A stretch of DNA of 64,000 bases from Lachnospiraceae bacterium. GTDB taxonomy: Bacteria > Bacillota > Clostridia > Lachnospirales > Lachnospiraceae. This document shows, in pieces, positions 7,149-15,110 of this stretch. Where the stretch lies: the NCBI GenBank assembly GCA_017431345.1, contig JAFRLH010000059.1, positions 62,001-126,000 of the forward strand, written 5' to 3'. The position numbers and the translations under genes are program-made. Under the pieces are notes generated by a model. It saw only the letters and a program-made list of their open reading frames with translations. It had not been told where the DNA came from and did no database searches. Position 1 is the stretch's first letter, and each line of letters opens with the position of its first letter.

Positions 7149-8564
7149 TTATCCTACTACCTGCACCGGTCCGTGGCCCGGGCAGAAAAGATATCCGCCG
7201 AATTTTGCGACCGTATATTCCCTGCATTTCCTTGACAGCGCGGGATCCTCGTCCACACCGGTCAGCAGGAACGGCGCGAGCCTGTTGAACTCCCTCTGCT
7301 CCGGCGTGATCCCTTTGACATTCACCCAAATGTCGCCGGAGAAGATCAGCTTCAGCGCCTCACAGACGATCACGACTTCGCCTTTGACATGTCCGCCTGG
7401 GCCCTGGTAAAAATCAAATTTGTATCCGCCGAATTCAGCATTTCCGATAAACGAGAGCAGGCTGTCGTCTTTCCTGTCGCCTACCACGACAGCATTGGAA
7501 AGATCGGGTGTTTCATAGCCGGTAATGATCTCACTCAGGTTAAAATACGGTTTCTGTCTGGGATTCTGTTCCCGGAATCCCATTTTCCCCTCATGCTCCA
7601 GACTGAAATCCACATAGCTGTCACGGCTCATATAAACCTTCTCCCACAGCGGCATCAGGCCGATATGATCCATGTCGACATGCGTGATAAAGGCTTCCTT
7701 ATGCCTTTCTTCAAAGTTCTCGAAGCAGCCGTTCAGCAGTTTCAGCATTTCCTTTAAATAGCATGAGTATCCGCCGTCAACGAACAGCAGATCTCCGTCA
7801 TGCTCCAGAATGTATGTATTGCTTCCGCACGGCGGCTCGATCACATACATCTTCAGATCGTCCGCAAGATCACGCGCGGAGATCTTCGCATCAAACTTCT
7901 CTCCCCTGTGATCGACAACGAACTTCGCAAATCTCCGTATATAGTCGAACGTCTGCATGGGAGATTTGTCCTGCTGGTCAAGGACCTGCATCAGCTTATT
8001 TGCCCGGATCAGGACGCAATGCGCATCGTCGGGAGACAGAGAGAGAATATCCCTCATCTCGTTGGCAAACGTCACATAAAACACCGTACCGTCGAGCAGC
8101 TTGTCCGTCACCTCGTAATCAATGACCCTGGTCTCGCATACTTCGGAAAGCTCATCCAGCAGGCGTTTCGTCTTCTCCGGACTGTCGATCCGGATCCCGA
8201 TCCGGAGATGCTGGCCGTTTTCCGTGCGCTCGCCTGAGCTTACATAAGAAATATAAACCTGATGGCGGTTCAGCACTTCAAGGACAGGAATAACGGCACC
8301 GGCACGATTTGCCAGGTTAAAGTCCAGCATGATGATCTTCATATCATCGTAGCTGCCGGTCATGAACCCGTTCGCCAGAAGCTCCTCTTCAATCTTTTTG
8401 TGCTGTTCTTCATCCGCGGAGATCTCAATAAAAAACGTGTGGATATCCACCGCATGATTGTAATTGGCTCTTACAATATCCCCGCCGTGCTTCGCGATGA
8501 TCCGGCCGGCAAGCAGAAATACGCCGCTGCGGTCCGGCACTTTTGTTACATAGGTCTTTCTCAT
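7149..8564 (-). CDS. ACT-ACT-metallo-beta-lactamase fusion protein
   Basis: A 471-residue protein with an uncommon architecture. Residues about 1-75 (KTYVTKVPDRSGVFLLAGRI, HTFFIEISAD) and 78-150 (LDFNLANRAGAVIPVLEVL, YISYVSSGER, LRIGIRIDS) look like two ACT or ACT-like ligand-binding modules. Residues about 240-470 form a metallo-beta-lactamase fold with ITHVDMDHIG (HxDxDH in place of HxHxDH), GGHVKGE, FSGD and CPGHGP. This suggests a hydrolase gated by an amino acid or other small ligand. Its ATG overlaps the degV stop (ATGA), so the two are translationally coupled. The substrate is unknown; a glyoxalase II-like, lactonase or rubredoxin-type oxidoreductase role is possible. Confidence 0.85.
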   Translation of the reverse strand: MRKTYVTKVPDRSGVFLLAGRIIAKHGGDIVRANYNHAVDIHTFFIEISADEEQHKKIEEELLANGFMTGSYDDMKIIMLDFNLANRAGAVIPVLEVLNRHQVYISYVSSGERTENGQHLRIGIRIDSPEKTKRLLDELSEVCETRVIDYEVTDKLLDGTVFYVTFANEMRDILSLSPDDAHCVLIRANKLMQVLDQQDKSPMQTFDYIRRFAKFVVDHRGEKFDAKISARDLADDLKMYVIEPPCGSNTYILEHDGDLLFVDGGYSCYLKEMLKLLNGCFENFEERHKEAFITHVDMDHIGLMPLWEKVYMSRDSYVDFSLEHEGKMGFREQNPRQKPYFNLSEIITGYETPDLSNAVVVGDRKDDSLLSFIGNAEFGGYKFDFYQGPGGHVKGEVVIVCEALKLIFSGDIWVNVKGITPEQREFNRLAPFLLTGVDEDPALSRKCREYTVAKFGGYLFCPGHGPVQVVG

Positions 8565-9421
8565 GATTTTCCGTTCCTGTCAAAGAAAGCGATCGCGATC
8601 GCACCCGGTCCGGCATAGGTTCCGATGGCTGCGCCGGCTACGACCGTCTTCAGCTTCGCTTCCTGTCCCCTGTACATTTCATGCGTCTCATCGATGTACC
8701 GCTTCATCATTGCATCCGATGTTCCGGAATAAGCGAAGCACACCGGCCTTTCAAAGTCGATCCCGCCGAGTTTTTCAACCTCTCCGGCCATCAGGATCCT
8801 GCCTTTTCCCATGCCCCGGACTTTGGCACGCACATCCACCACACCGTCCGTGATCGTAAGCACCGGCTTGATCGACAGGAGGGTCCCGGCAATCGCGGCC
8901 GTCTTCGAAATACGGCCGCCTTTTCTCAGATACTCCAGCGTATCAAAGACGGCTACGACATGGGCTTCCTTCAGTTCCTTCCGCAGGATCTTTGCAATTT
9001 CCGCAGCGCTTAACCCCTCATCTCTTAACTGTACTGCACGTTCAACAATGATGTACTCCGATATACAGAACTGTTTTGTATCGATGACATGGACATGATC
9101 CTGATAGTCTGAGGCAGCCACACAGGCACTCTGGTAAGCGCCGGAAACGCCGGAGGAAATGCATAAGCAGACCACTTCATCGCCTGCATTCACTGCGTCT
9201 TCAAATACCGCTTCGTATTCAAACGGCGGAATCAGGCTTGTCTTCGGAAGGCCGTCCGCCTTCTCCATTTTTTCATAGAATTCATACGGCGTGATCGTCA
9301 CGCCGTCCAGATATTCTTCTTCTCCGAACCGTATTTTCAACGGAAGCACTTTGATATTCCATTCCGCCGCTGTTGTCTGCGGAATATCGCTTGCCGAGTC
9401 TGTAACGATCCTAACAGCCAT
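8561..9421 (-). CDS. DegV family fatty-acid-binding protein
   Basis: A 286-residue protein with the DegV hallmarks: VTDSASDIP at the N-terminus, PKTSLIPPFEYEAVF, LCISSGVSGAYQSA, EYLRKGGRISKTAAIAG and a C-terminal GAAIGTYAGPGAIAIAF. DegV proteins (FakB-like) bind a fatty acid and present it to a fatty acid kinase; no fakA is adjacent. The start at 9421 has AGAGGAGG 8 bases upstream and was preferred to an in-frame ATG at 9445 that lies within that leader. It heads the series degV, ACT-MBL, PH protein, aldo/keto reductase. Confidence 0.9.
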   Translation of the reverse strand: MAVRIVTDSASDIPQTTAAEWNIKVLPLKIRFGEEEYLDGVTITPYEFYEKMEKADGLPKTSLIPPFEYEAVFEDAVNAGDEVVCLCISSGVSGAYQSACVAASDYQDHVHVIDTKQFCISEYIIVERAVQLRDEGLSAAEIAKILRKELKEAHVVAVFDTLEYLRKGGRISKTAAIAGTLLSIKPVLTITDGVVDVRAKVRGMGKGRILMAGEVEKLGGIDFERPVCFAYSGTSDAMMKRYIDETHEMYRGQEAKLKTVVAGAAIGTYAGPGAIAIAFFDRNGKS

Positions 9422-9494
9422 AACAACTGCCTCCTCTCCGCTCATTAAGATGCACTGTCAACTGAATCTGTACCCGTTCCACACTTATTTATCT

Positions 9495-11183
9495 TCAGCC
9501 TTCCTGCTGCAGCGTCGACATCAGTCTCGGCACCAGCTGCTTCTTTCTGGAAACAACGCCGGTAAGATATACCGTATCGTCTTCTCCTTCCGTCTCAAAC
9601 GCATGCTCCATCAGCTCGACCGCATCTTCCCCGACGCACAGCATATAGCTGGATTCGTGCAGGATGTCAGTGAGCATCAGATAGATCATGTCCATGTGAT
9701 CCTTTTCCAGCAGCCCCTGGGCAAACGGCCTTAAGCGGTCCCGCAGCTTAATAAGCTCCTTATCATCCATGGAAGAGATCTGGCCGATCGCCACCTGATG
9801 GCTGCCCATCATAAATTTCTTGTAATCCGCATAGACGATTTCTTCCTCCGTCCGGTGATCGAAATCGCTGCCCGCAGTGAACATGGCTTTGGCATGTTCT
9901 TCCACGTTAATGCCCGCGATCTTTGCAAGTTCCTCGCATGTCGCTTTATCGATCGGCGTACAGGTAGGAGAACGGTACATCAGCGTATCGGAAATGATCG
10001 CCGAGCACATCAGGCCCGCCATGACCGGATCGATCTCCACATTGTTCTCCCGGTACATCTGGGTGACGATCGTGGCCGTGCATCCGAGCGGCTGGTTCCT
10101 GAAATAGACCGGCCCGACTGTTTCCAGGCTGCCGATCCGGTGATGGTCGATGACCTCCAGGATCTCGGCGTCTGCATAGCCTTCCACTGCCTGGGATGTC
10201 TCGTTATGATCCACCAGGATCAGCTTTTTCTTCACGGACCCGAGCAGTTTTCTGCGGGAGATCATGCCGATGAACTGTCCCTCCTTATCGACCACGGGGA
10301 AGTCCCTGTGACGGTATTTCTGCATCGTCTCCCGGACGTCTTCCAGATAATCATTCATCCCGAATGTGACCAGCTTATCATTCGTCATGAAAAACTCGAT
10401 CGGAAGGCTCTGATTGATCAGACGGGCGACCGTAAAGGTATCGAAAGGTGTCTTGATGATATTGCAGTTGTTCGCTTCCGCCATCTTCTTGATGGTGCGG
10501 CTGATCTCCGCCCCGCCGGTAACGATCACGCAGCCAGCATTCATCTCAATCGCACACAGCTGCATCTCATACCGGTTTCCCGTAATGACGACATCGCCTT
10601 CGTCAATATAATGCTCCAGCGTATCCGGATTGGCTGCCGCGATCAGGATCTTGCCGTGTTCCAGCACATCATCCTTGCTGCCGACAACAATCTCGCCTTC
10701 CAGCGTTTCCACAATGTTTTTGTACATGGTCTTCGCCTGTGCGAGAATATCGGCGGTGTACATGCCCATGTAGGATTCGGCGATATCGCCCTCGGTAATG
10801 ATTCCCTCCAGCGCGCCTTCAATCGTACACACCGGAAGCGTGGAAACGGTCTCCTCTCTCATACGCTCCCATGCCCTCTTCAGCGACAGGCAGCCGCGGA
10901 TCGGCTTCAGCGCATTGACTTCCATATCCTTTACCTGGCGTCTCGCATCAGCCAGATAAAGCGGCGCTTTCACGTCAAAACGCTTCAGGACATATTTCGT
11001 CTCCAGGTTCATCTGGCCTGCGCGTCTGGGGATATGGCGCTTTCCGGTAATCTTTTCCTTCAGGTTCGCATACGCGATGGCAGAGCAGATGGAATCCGTA
11101 TCCGGATTCTGATGCCCGATCACGTATACGGGACGGTCTTCAGCATTCTGCGGTTTTACAGACTGATTCTTCCAATTTGTCAT
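9495..11183 (-). CDS. ppaC: Manganese-dependent inorganic pyrophosphatase with CBS and DRTGG domains
   Basis: A 562-residue family II pyrophosphatase. The DHH domain has IGHQNPDTDSICSAIAYA near the N-terminus, LVDHNE and VIDHHRIG; the C-terminal DHHA2 part ends near the stop. An insert of about 250 residues between the first motif and LVDHNE holds a CBS pair (RGCLSLKRAWERMREE, GIITEGDIAESYM; FPVVDKEGQFIGMISRRKLLG) interrupted by a DRTGG domain (IVVGSKDD, GDVVITGNR, CVIVTGG). In characterised CBS-PPases, AMP and ADP inhibit while ATP or diadenosine polyphosphates activate. It hydrolyses PPi in the cytoplasm. It has its own promoter and about 110 bases of leader. Confidence 0.95.
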   Translation of the reverse strand: MTNWKNQSVKPQNAEDRPVYVIGHQNPDTDSICSAIAYANLKEKITGKRHIPRRAGQMNLETKYVLKRFDVKAPLYLADARRQVKDMEVNALKPIRGCLSLKRAWERMREETVSTLPVCTIEGALEGIITEGDIAESYMGMYTADILAQAKTMYKNIVETLEGEIVVGSKDDVLEHGKILIAAANPDTLEHYIDEGDVVITGNRYEMQLCAIEMNAGCVIVTGGAEISRTIKKMAEANNCNIIKTPFDTFTVARLINQSLPIEFFMTNDKLVTFGMNDYLEDVRETMQKYRHRDFPVVDKEGQFIGMISRRKLLGSVKKKLILVDHNETSQAVEGYADAEILEVIDHHRIGSLETVGPVYFRNQPLGCTATIVTQMYRENNVEIDPVMAGLMCSAIISDTLMYRSPTCTPIDKATCEELAKIAGINVEEHAKAMFTAGSDFDHRTEEEIVYADYKKFMMGSHQVAIGQISSMDDKELIKLRDRLRPFAQGLLEKDHMDMIYLMLTDILHESSYMLCVGEDAVELMEHAFETEGEDDTVYLTGVVSRKKQLVPRLMSTLQQEG

Positions 11184-11301
11184 TCTTACTTCTCCCTGTG
11201 CTGCAGGTCTTTACGGTCCTGCCGTATTTTTTATCCGGGCTGCGGCGCCGGATCCCGGGCAGCGCTGGCTGACCAAAATCCTGCCGGGTACAGCTGTTTA
11301 C

Positions 11302-11330
11302 AGTATAAGTTTTCTCCTTGTAAAATGCAA
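11302..11330 (-). promoter_or_regulatory. Promoter of the CBS-PPase gene
   Basis: On the minus strand TTGCAT (11330-11325) and TATACT (11307-11302) are separated by 17 bases. This gives a leader of roughly 110 bases before the ATG at 11183. Confidence 0.55.
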
Positions 11331-11416
11331 GCAAGCCGGAAAAATCATCGCTTCTGATGCATCGGCAGTTCCGCCTTTGCAAATTGCCTCCAGCGGCAGA
11401 TTTTGTCATTTTTAAA

Positions 11417-11445
11417 TTGACTCTGGCATTGATTTACTGTACCAT
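11417..11445 (+). promoter_or_regulatory. Promoter of the Fn3-like secreted protein gene
   Basis: TTGACT (11417-11422) and TACCAT (11440-11445) are separated by 17 bases, about 85 bases before the ATG at 11529. The -35 is strong and the -10 is weak. Confidence 0.5.
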
Positions 11446-11528
11446 AGATATGGAATATTCTTTCTCCGAAACGGATAAAAACAGCGCTTTCCGTTCGGAC
11501 AAAATCATAAAAAAGGAGGAAACAAACC

Positions 11529-12533
11529 ATGAAAAAGGCTGTCCGACGTCTGCCTCTCATTCTGCCGCTCCTTGTCCTTGCCGCAATTCTTTTTCTTCCT
11601 GCAGTAAAAGCGGAAGCTTCCATTTATTATTACTTTAAATCACCGGAAAGCGGAAGTACTTTTAAAGCAGGCGAGAAGATCCCCCTTTCCTTCTATGCCG
11701 GCGTGGAGATCACAAACACCAAATTCGCCTGGGGAAGACCGTCGACGGTCACTTACGAGAAGATGCCTGTCACACTGAAGGTCTTTAAGGGAAGCACCGA
11801 GCTCGATTCCTTCGATTTTGAATATCAGGAAGCAACGACCATAGAGACCACCTATACGCCGAATACCACAGGAACCCTGAAGTTCTGTATCTACGGAAAG
11901 AATCCCGGTCTTGGCGTCATGGCGCAGATCCAGCAGGACAGTATTACACTCAAAATAAAGAAGAAATCAGCCTCGGCTGTAAAATCCGTTAAGCCGAAGA
12001 TCGAAGTGGACCGCATCGCCAAGAACAAAGCGGAAATCTCCTGTTCCAACGATGCCGGATTTAAAATGATGGTTTACCGCTCCACAAAGAAGAACGGGAA
12101 ATACAAGCTCATCAAGACCTCTTCCAAACCGGTTTTCACGGATAAGAAACTGAAGGCTTCCAAGATCTACTACTACAAGATCCGTCTCTGCGCCAAGAAG
12201 GGCAAAAAGACCTATTACAGCAAATGGTCTTCCAAAGAAAAGGCAGGAAAGTATTCCAGCGCGAAGATCACCCTTTCCTATACAGCCAAAAAAGGCGTGA
12301 AGGTCACCTGGAAACCCATAAAAGGTGCCGGCTATTACCTGGTGGCACGCAATACCAAGGGGACAAAGGGTGAATACGAGGTGATTTCCTGCGAAGACAG
12401 CAAGACCCTGACATATTATGATACCGGTGTCGAAAAAGGAAAGACCTATTACTACTCAGTCATTGCTGAAAAAGGGAATGGTGAAGCGGTCGGAAAATAC
12501 ATGAGCGACAATTATAAGATCCGTACGAAATAA
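11529..12533 (+). CDS. Secreted fibronectin type III-like surface protein
   Basis: A 334-residue protein with a Sec signal peptide (MKKAVRRLP, then a hydrophobic run ending in AVKAEAS, with probable cleavage after AEA). The first mature domain (about 30-150) is a beta-rich module of unknown type (SPESGSTFKAGEKIPLSFYA). Two Fn3-like repeats follow (about 155-240 and 245-334), each with the YYYKIRL/YYYSVIA strand and a Lys/Tyr-rich composition usual for clostridial surface proteins. There is no LPXTG or other obvious anchor. AAAAGGAGG precedes the ATG. It is followed on the same strand by an LTA synthase-like gene. A wall-binding or adhesive role is inference. Confidence 0.8.
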   Translation: MKKAVRRLPLILPLLVLAAILFLPAVKAEASIYYYFKSPESGSTFKAGEKIPLSFYAGVEITNTKFAWGRPSTVTYEKMPVTLKVFKGSTELDSFDFEYQEATTIETTYTPNTTGTLKFCIYGKNPGLGVMAQIQQDSITLKIKKKSASAVKSVKPKIEVDRIAKNKAEISCSNDAGFKMMVYRSTKKNGKYKLIKTSSKPVFTDKKLKASKIYYYKIRLCAKKGKKTYYSKWSSKEKAGKYSSAKITLSYTAKKGVKVTWKPIKGAGYYLVARNTKGTKGEYEVISCEDSKTLTYYDTGVEKGKTYYYSVIAEKGNGEAVGKYMSDNYKIRTK

Positions 12534-12539
12534 TCGTTA

Positions 12540-12568
12540 TTGAAAACAGCCCCGATCAAGTATATAAT
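12540..12568 (+). promoter_or_regulatory. Consensus promoter at the 5' end of the LTA synthase-like gene
   Basis: TTGAAA (12540-12545) and TATAAT (12563-12568) are separated by exactly 17 bases, starting 7 bases after the stop of the Fn3-like gene. Transcription would begin near 12575, almost at the candidate ATG codons at 12567 and 12579, which implies a nearly leaderless message or a start further in. Confidence 0.65.
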
Positions 12569-15014
12569 GGCATCCGTCATGAGCGGATCACTGTTATCGA
12601 AAAAAATCATTTCGCACTCTTACAAACAGCGGGATCATATCATCCTGCTGTTTTTTCCGTTCCATTTTTCATGGTGCGAAATACTGCTCCGGGTCTTATC
12701 GGGCGCGCCGGCGTCTCCCTCCCTGCTGACCGCAGTGCTGGCCGCCTCCGGAATCGGCGCCGTATCGGGCGCTCTGCTGTGCATGATCAGGAAGCGCAGC
12801 GCCCGGGCTGCATGGATCCTTTCATCTATGCTCTGTCTTCTGTCCGCTTTATTCTTTGCGGTCGAGAGCATGCTCCGTTCGATCTTTTTCACCTATATGA
12901 CCCCCGGCAATATCCTGTCGGAAGCCGGAGATGTCGCGAAGAACTATACGGGAGAACTTGCAAGAAGTCTGCTCCCCGGTCTGTTCCGCTTTCTTCTTTT
13001 CCTGCTTCCTGCAATCGTTCTGTTCGCCTGCCTCTGCCGGGACAGCCGGAAATCATCCGGTGAAAACGCTGCGCTCCCCGCTGAGCCGCGAACATCCGTT
13101 TTTTCTTATCTGCTCTATGCCGCGGCAGGATTCCTCCTGATTTTCGGTTCCGTCTTCGTTTCCCATACCGGCCGCACAGCCAGGCTGTACGGCTCCGGCT
13201 ACAGCTATCATGCGGCTGTCGACACATTCGGCCTGGTCACCGCGACAAGGCTTGACATCGAATACAGTCTGCTGGGAAATCCGTACGAATCCTTCTCTTC
13301 CGCTGTGATCTCTTCTGATCAGGGTGAATATATGGACGAAACAGTGGCTGCGGAAACCGAAAACACAGCAGAAGGATCAGGCGATCTGACTGCTGATGCA
13401 GAGACAGTAATGACAGCTGAAACAGTATTAGCCGGAAACACCGATTCTGCTGCCGGGAAGGATGAAACTGCAGGGACAGAAAACGAGACTGTTGGCGCAG
13501 GGAGTGGAATTGCACCTGCAGAAACAAAACCCGCTGAAACAGAGAGCGAAATTGCACCTGCAGAAAGCGGAACTGCACCTGCCGGGACCGGGACTGCGCC
13601 TGCTGAAACAGAATCCGCACCTGCTGAAACGGAATCTGTTCCGCCGGAACCGGAATACAATGTCATGAATCTCGACTTCTCTCTTCCGGAACTGCATTCC
13701 ACCAAAGAGATCAGCCAGCTGACAGACTATATTTCTTCGCTTGCCCCCTCGCAGAAAAACGAATACACCGGGCTTTTTGCCGGCAAGAACCTGATCCTGG
13801 TATGTGCCGAAAGCTATTGCGACCGCTTCATTACACCGGAACTGACGCCGACGCTCTGGCGCCTCACCCATAACGGTTTTTATTTCGAAGAATACTATGA
13901 ATCGGAATGGGGCGGCAGCACGACTACCGGCGAGCTGGCATTCACGACAGGCCTCTGCGGCAACAACGGGGATGATTCCCTTTCCGGGATCGCGGCGAAC
14001 AATCATTATTTCACGATGGGCAACCAGCTGCAGCGGCAGGGTTATTCAAGCATAGCCTTCCATTCCGGCCACTATAAATATTATAAGCGCCATACGACCC
14101 ACGAAAATCTCGGCTACAACCAGTTCCTGGGCGTCGGAAACGGCATCGAGGACATCATCAGCTATGAATACGCACCGGATTCCGATCTGTTTGAAAATAC
14201 GATCCCGCTCTACCTGGATCATCAGCCGTTCAGTGTTTACTATATGACACTCAGCGGTCATGCACCGTATGTTGCGGGCAGTCCGCTTGTCAAAAAATAC
14301 TATGACAAGGTGGATGCTGTTCTCGGCGATGAATACGCGAAGAAAACGAAATATTACATCTGCTATCAGATGGAACTGGAAGCGGCCATGACGCTGCTGG
14401 TGCAGCGGCTGGAGGAAGCAGGCATTGCAGACGACACAGTGATCGTACTGACCGGCGATCATTATCCCTATGGACTCGGCAGAGGATCCACGTGGAAGAA
14501 CGATAAGGATTATATTAAGGATCTGATAAAGGGAGATGATTTTTTCCGCTGGGAGCAGGACCGCAGCGGCCTGATCATCTGGAGCGAATGTCTGGAGCAT
14601 GACCTGAAGGACAGGGTATGCAAAATCTCCGAACCGGTCGGAAATCTGGATATCCTTCCGACCATTTCCAATCTTTTCGGCGTGCCTTTCGATTCCAGGC
14701 TTCTGCCGGGACGGGATGTCCTTGCCCCGGACACCGAACCGATGGTATTCTGGAACAATTTCAGCGTCGTTGTAAAAGAAGGGAAATACGACGGCAGAAA
14801 GCTGAACTGGTATCCGAACGAAGGGTATGAATGGACCGCGGAAGATCCGGACTTTCTGGAGAATCTGCATGCGCGTGTGAACGACCGTCTGCTGATGGGG
14901 AGAATGATCATGCAGACAGACTATTACAGGCTGCTGTTCGGAGAGGATACCGTGAAGCAGGCCGGGGAAATGCTTTGGAAACCGGCTGAAGAGATGGAGA
15001 CGGAGAAAGAATAA
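12567..15014 (+). CDS. LTA synthase-like membrane sulfatase/phosphoglycerol transferase
   Basis: About 815 residues. The N-terminal third has five hydrophobic segments starting with ILLFFPFHFSWCEILLRVL, a pattern typical of LTA-synthase family proteins. A Thr/Ala/Glu-rich linker (about residues 255-365, repeats of APAETE) leads to the extracellular sulfatase-fold domain: CAESYCDRF, the nucleophile region GGSTTTGELAF (threonine near 452), HSGHYKYY and LTGDHYPYG. Such enzymes transfer phosphoglycerol to lipid-linked glycans at the outer membrane face. The start is uncertain: the longest frame begins at a TTG (12540) that is itself a -35 box, and ATGs at 12567 and 12579 lack a clear ribosome binding site. 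A hairpin with a T-run overlaps the first codons. Confidence 0.85.
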   Translation: MASVMSGSLLSKKIISHSYKQRDHIILLFFPFHFSWCEILLRVLSGAPASPSLLTAVLAASGIGAVSGALLCMIRKRSARAAWILSSMLCLLSALFFAVESMLRSIFFTYMTPGNILSEAGDVAKNYTGELARSLLPGLFRFLLFLLPAIVLFACLCRDSRKSSGENAALPAEPRTSVFSYLLYAAAGFLLIFGSVFVSHTGRTARLYGSGYSYHAAVDTFGLVTATRLDIEYSLLGNPYESFSSAVISSDQGEYMDETVAAETENTAEGSGDLTADAETVMTAETVLAGNTDSAAGKDETAGTENETVGAGSGIAPAETKPAETESEIAPAESGTAPAGTGTAPAETESAPAETESVPPEPEYNVMNLDFSLPELHSTKEISQLTDYISSLAPSQKNEYTGLFAGKNLILVCAESYCDRFITPELTPTLWRLTHNGFYFEEYYESEWGGSTTTGELAFTTGLCGNNGDDSLSGIAANNHYFTMGNQLQRQGYSSIAFHSGHYKYYKRHTTHENLGYNQFLGVGNGIEDIISYEYAPDSDLFENTIPLYLDHQPFSVYYMTLSGHAPYVAGSPLVKKYYDKVDAVLGDEYAKKTKYYICYQMELEAAMTLLVQRLEEAGIADDTVIVLTGDHYPYGLGRGSTWKNDKDYIKDLIKGDDFFRWEQDRSGLIIWSECLEHDLKDRVCKISEPVGNLDILPTISNLFGVPFDSRLLPGRDVLAPDTEPMVFWNNFSVVVKEGKYDGRKLNWYPNEGYEWTAEDPDFLENLHARVNDRLLMGRMIMQTDYYRLLFGEDTVKQAGEMLWKPAEEMETEKE
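12624..12656 (+). terminator. Terminator/attenuator-like hairpin inside the LTA synthase-like ORF
   Basis: AAACAGCGGGAT (12624-12635) pairs with ATCCTGCTGTTT (12642-12653) with one G-U pair and a CATATC loop, followed by a run of T to 12656. It is a textbook intrinsic terminator shape, about 55 bases after the promoter at 12540-12568. The upstream GGATCACTGTT (12585-12595) resembles the 3' arm and could pair with the 5' arm instead as an antiterminator. It may instead be the terminator of the Fn3-like gene. Confidence 0.55.
13470..13650 (+). repeat. Imperfect coding repeat (APAETE linker)
   Basis: Near-repeated units with the pattern gcacctgcwgaaacng encode Ala-Pro-Ala-Glu-Thr-Glu-type peptides in the linker between the membrane and catalytic domains of the sulfatase. 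Low-complexity repeats of this kind change length easily. Confidence 0.7.
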
Positions 15015-15110
15015 GCCTTGATTCCGTAAGCAAAAAAAGATACGATGGACAAGTGCCGGAGGAAAGATCGAAAATCCGGGGAATGCCGGAGAAGCGAACA
15101 GGAGCTTTTT

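Noticed and set aside
9798-11357. 519-codon plus-strand frame
   Set aside because: It is the complement of the CBS-PPase gene; the product is His/Arg-rich with no recognisable domain.
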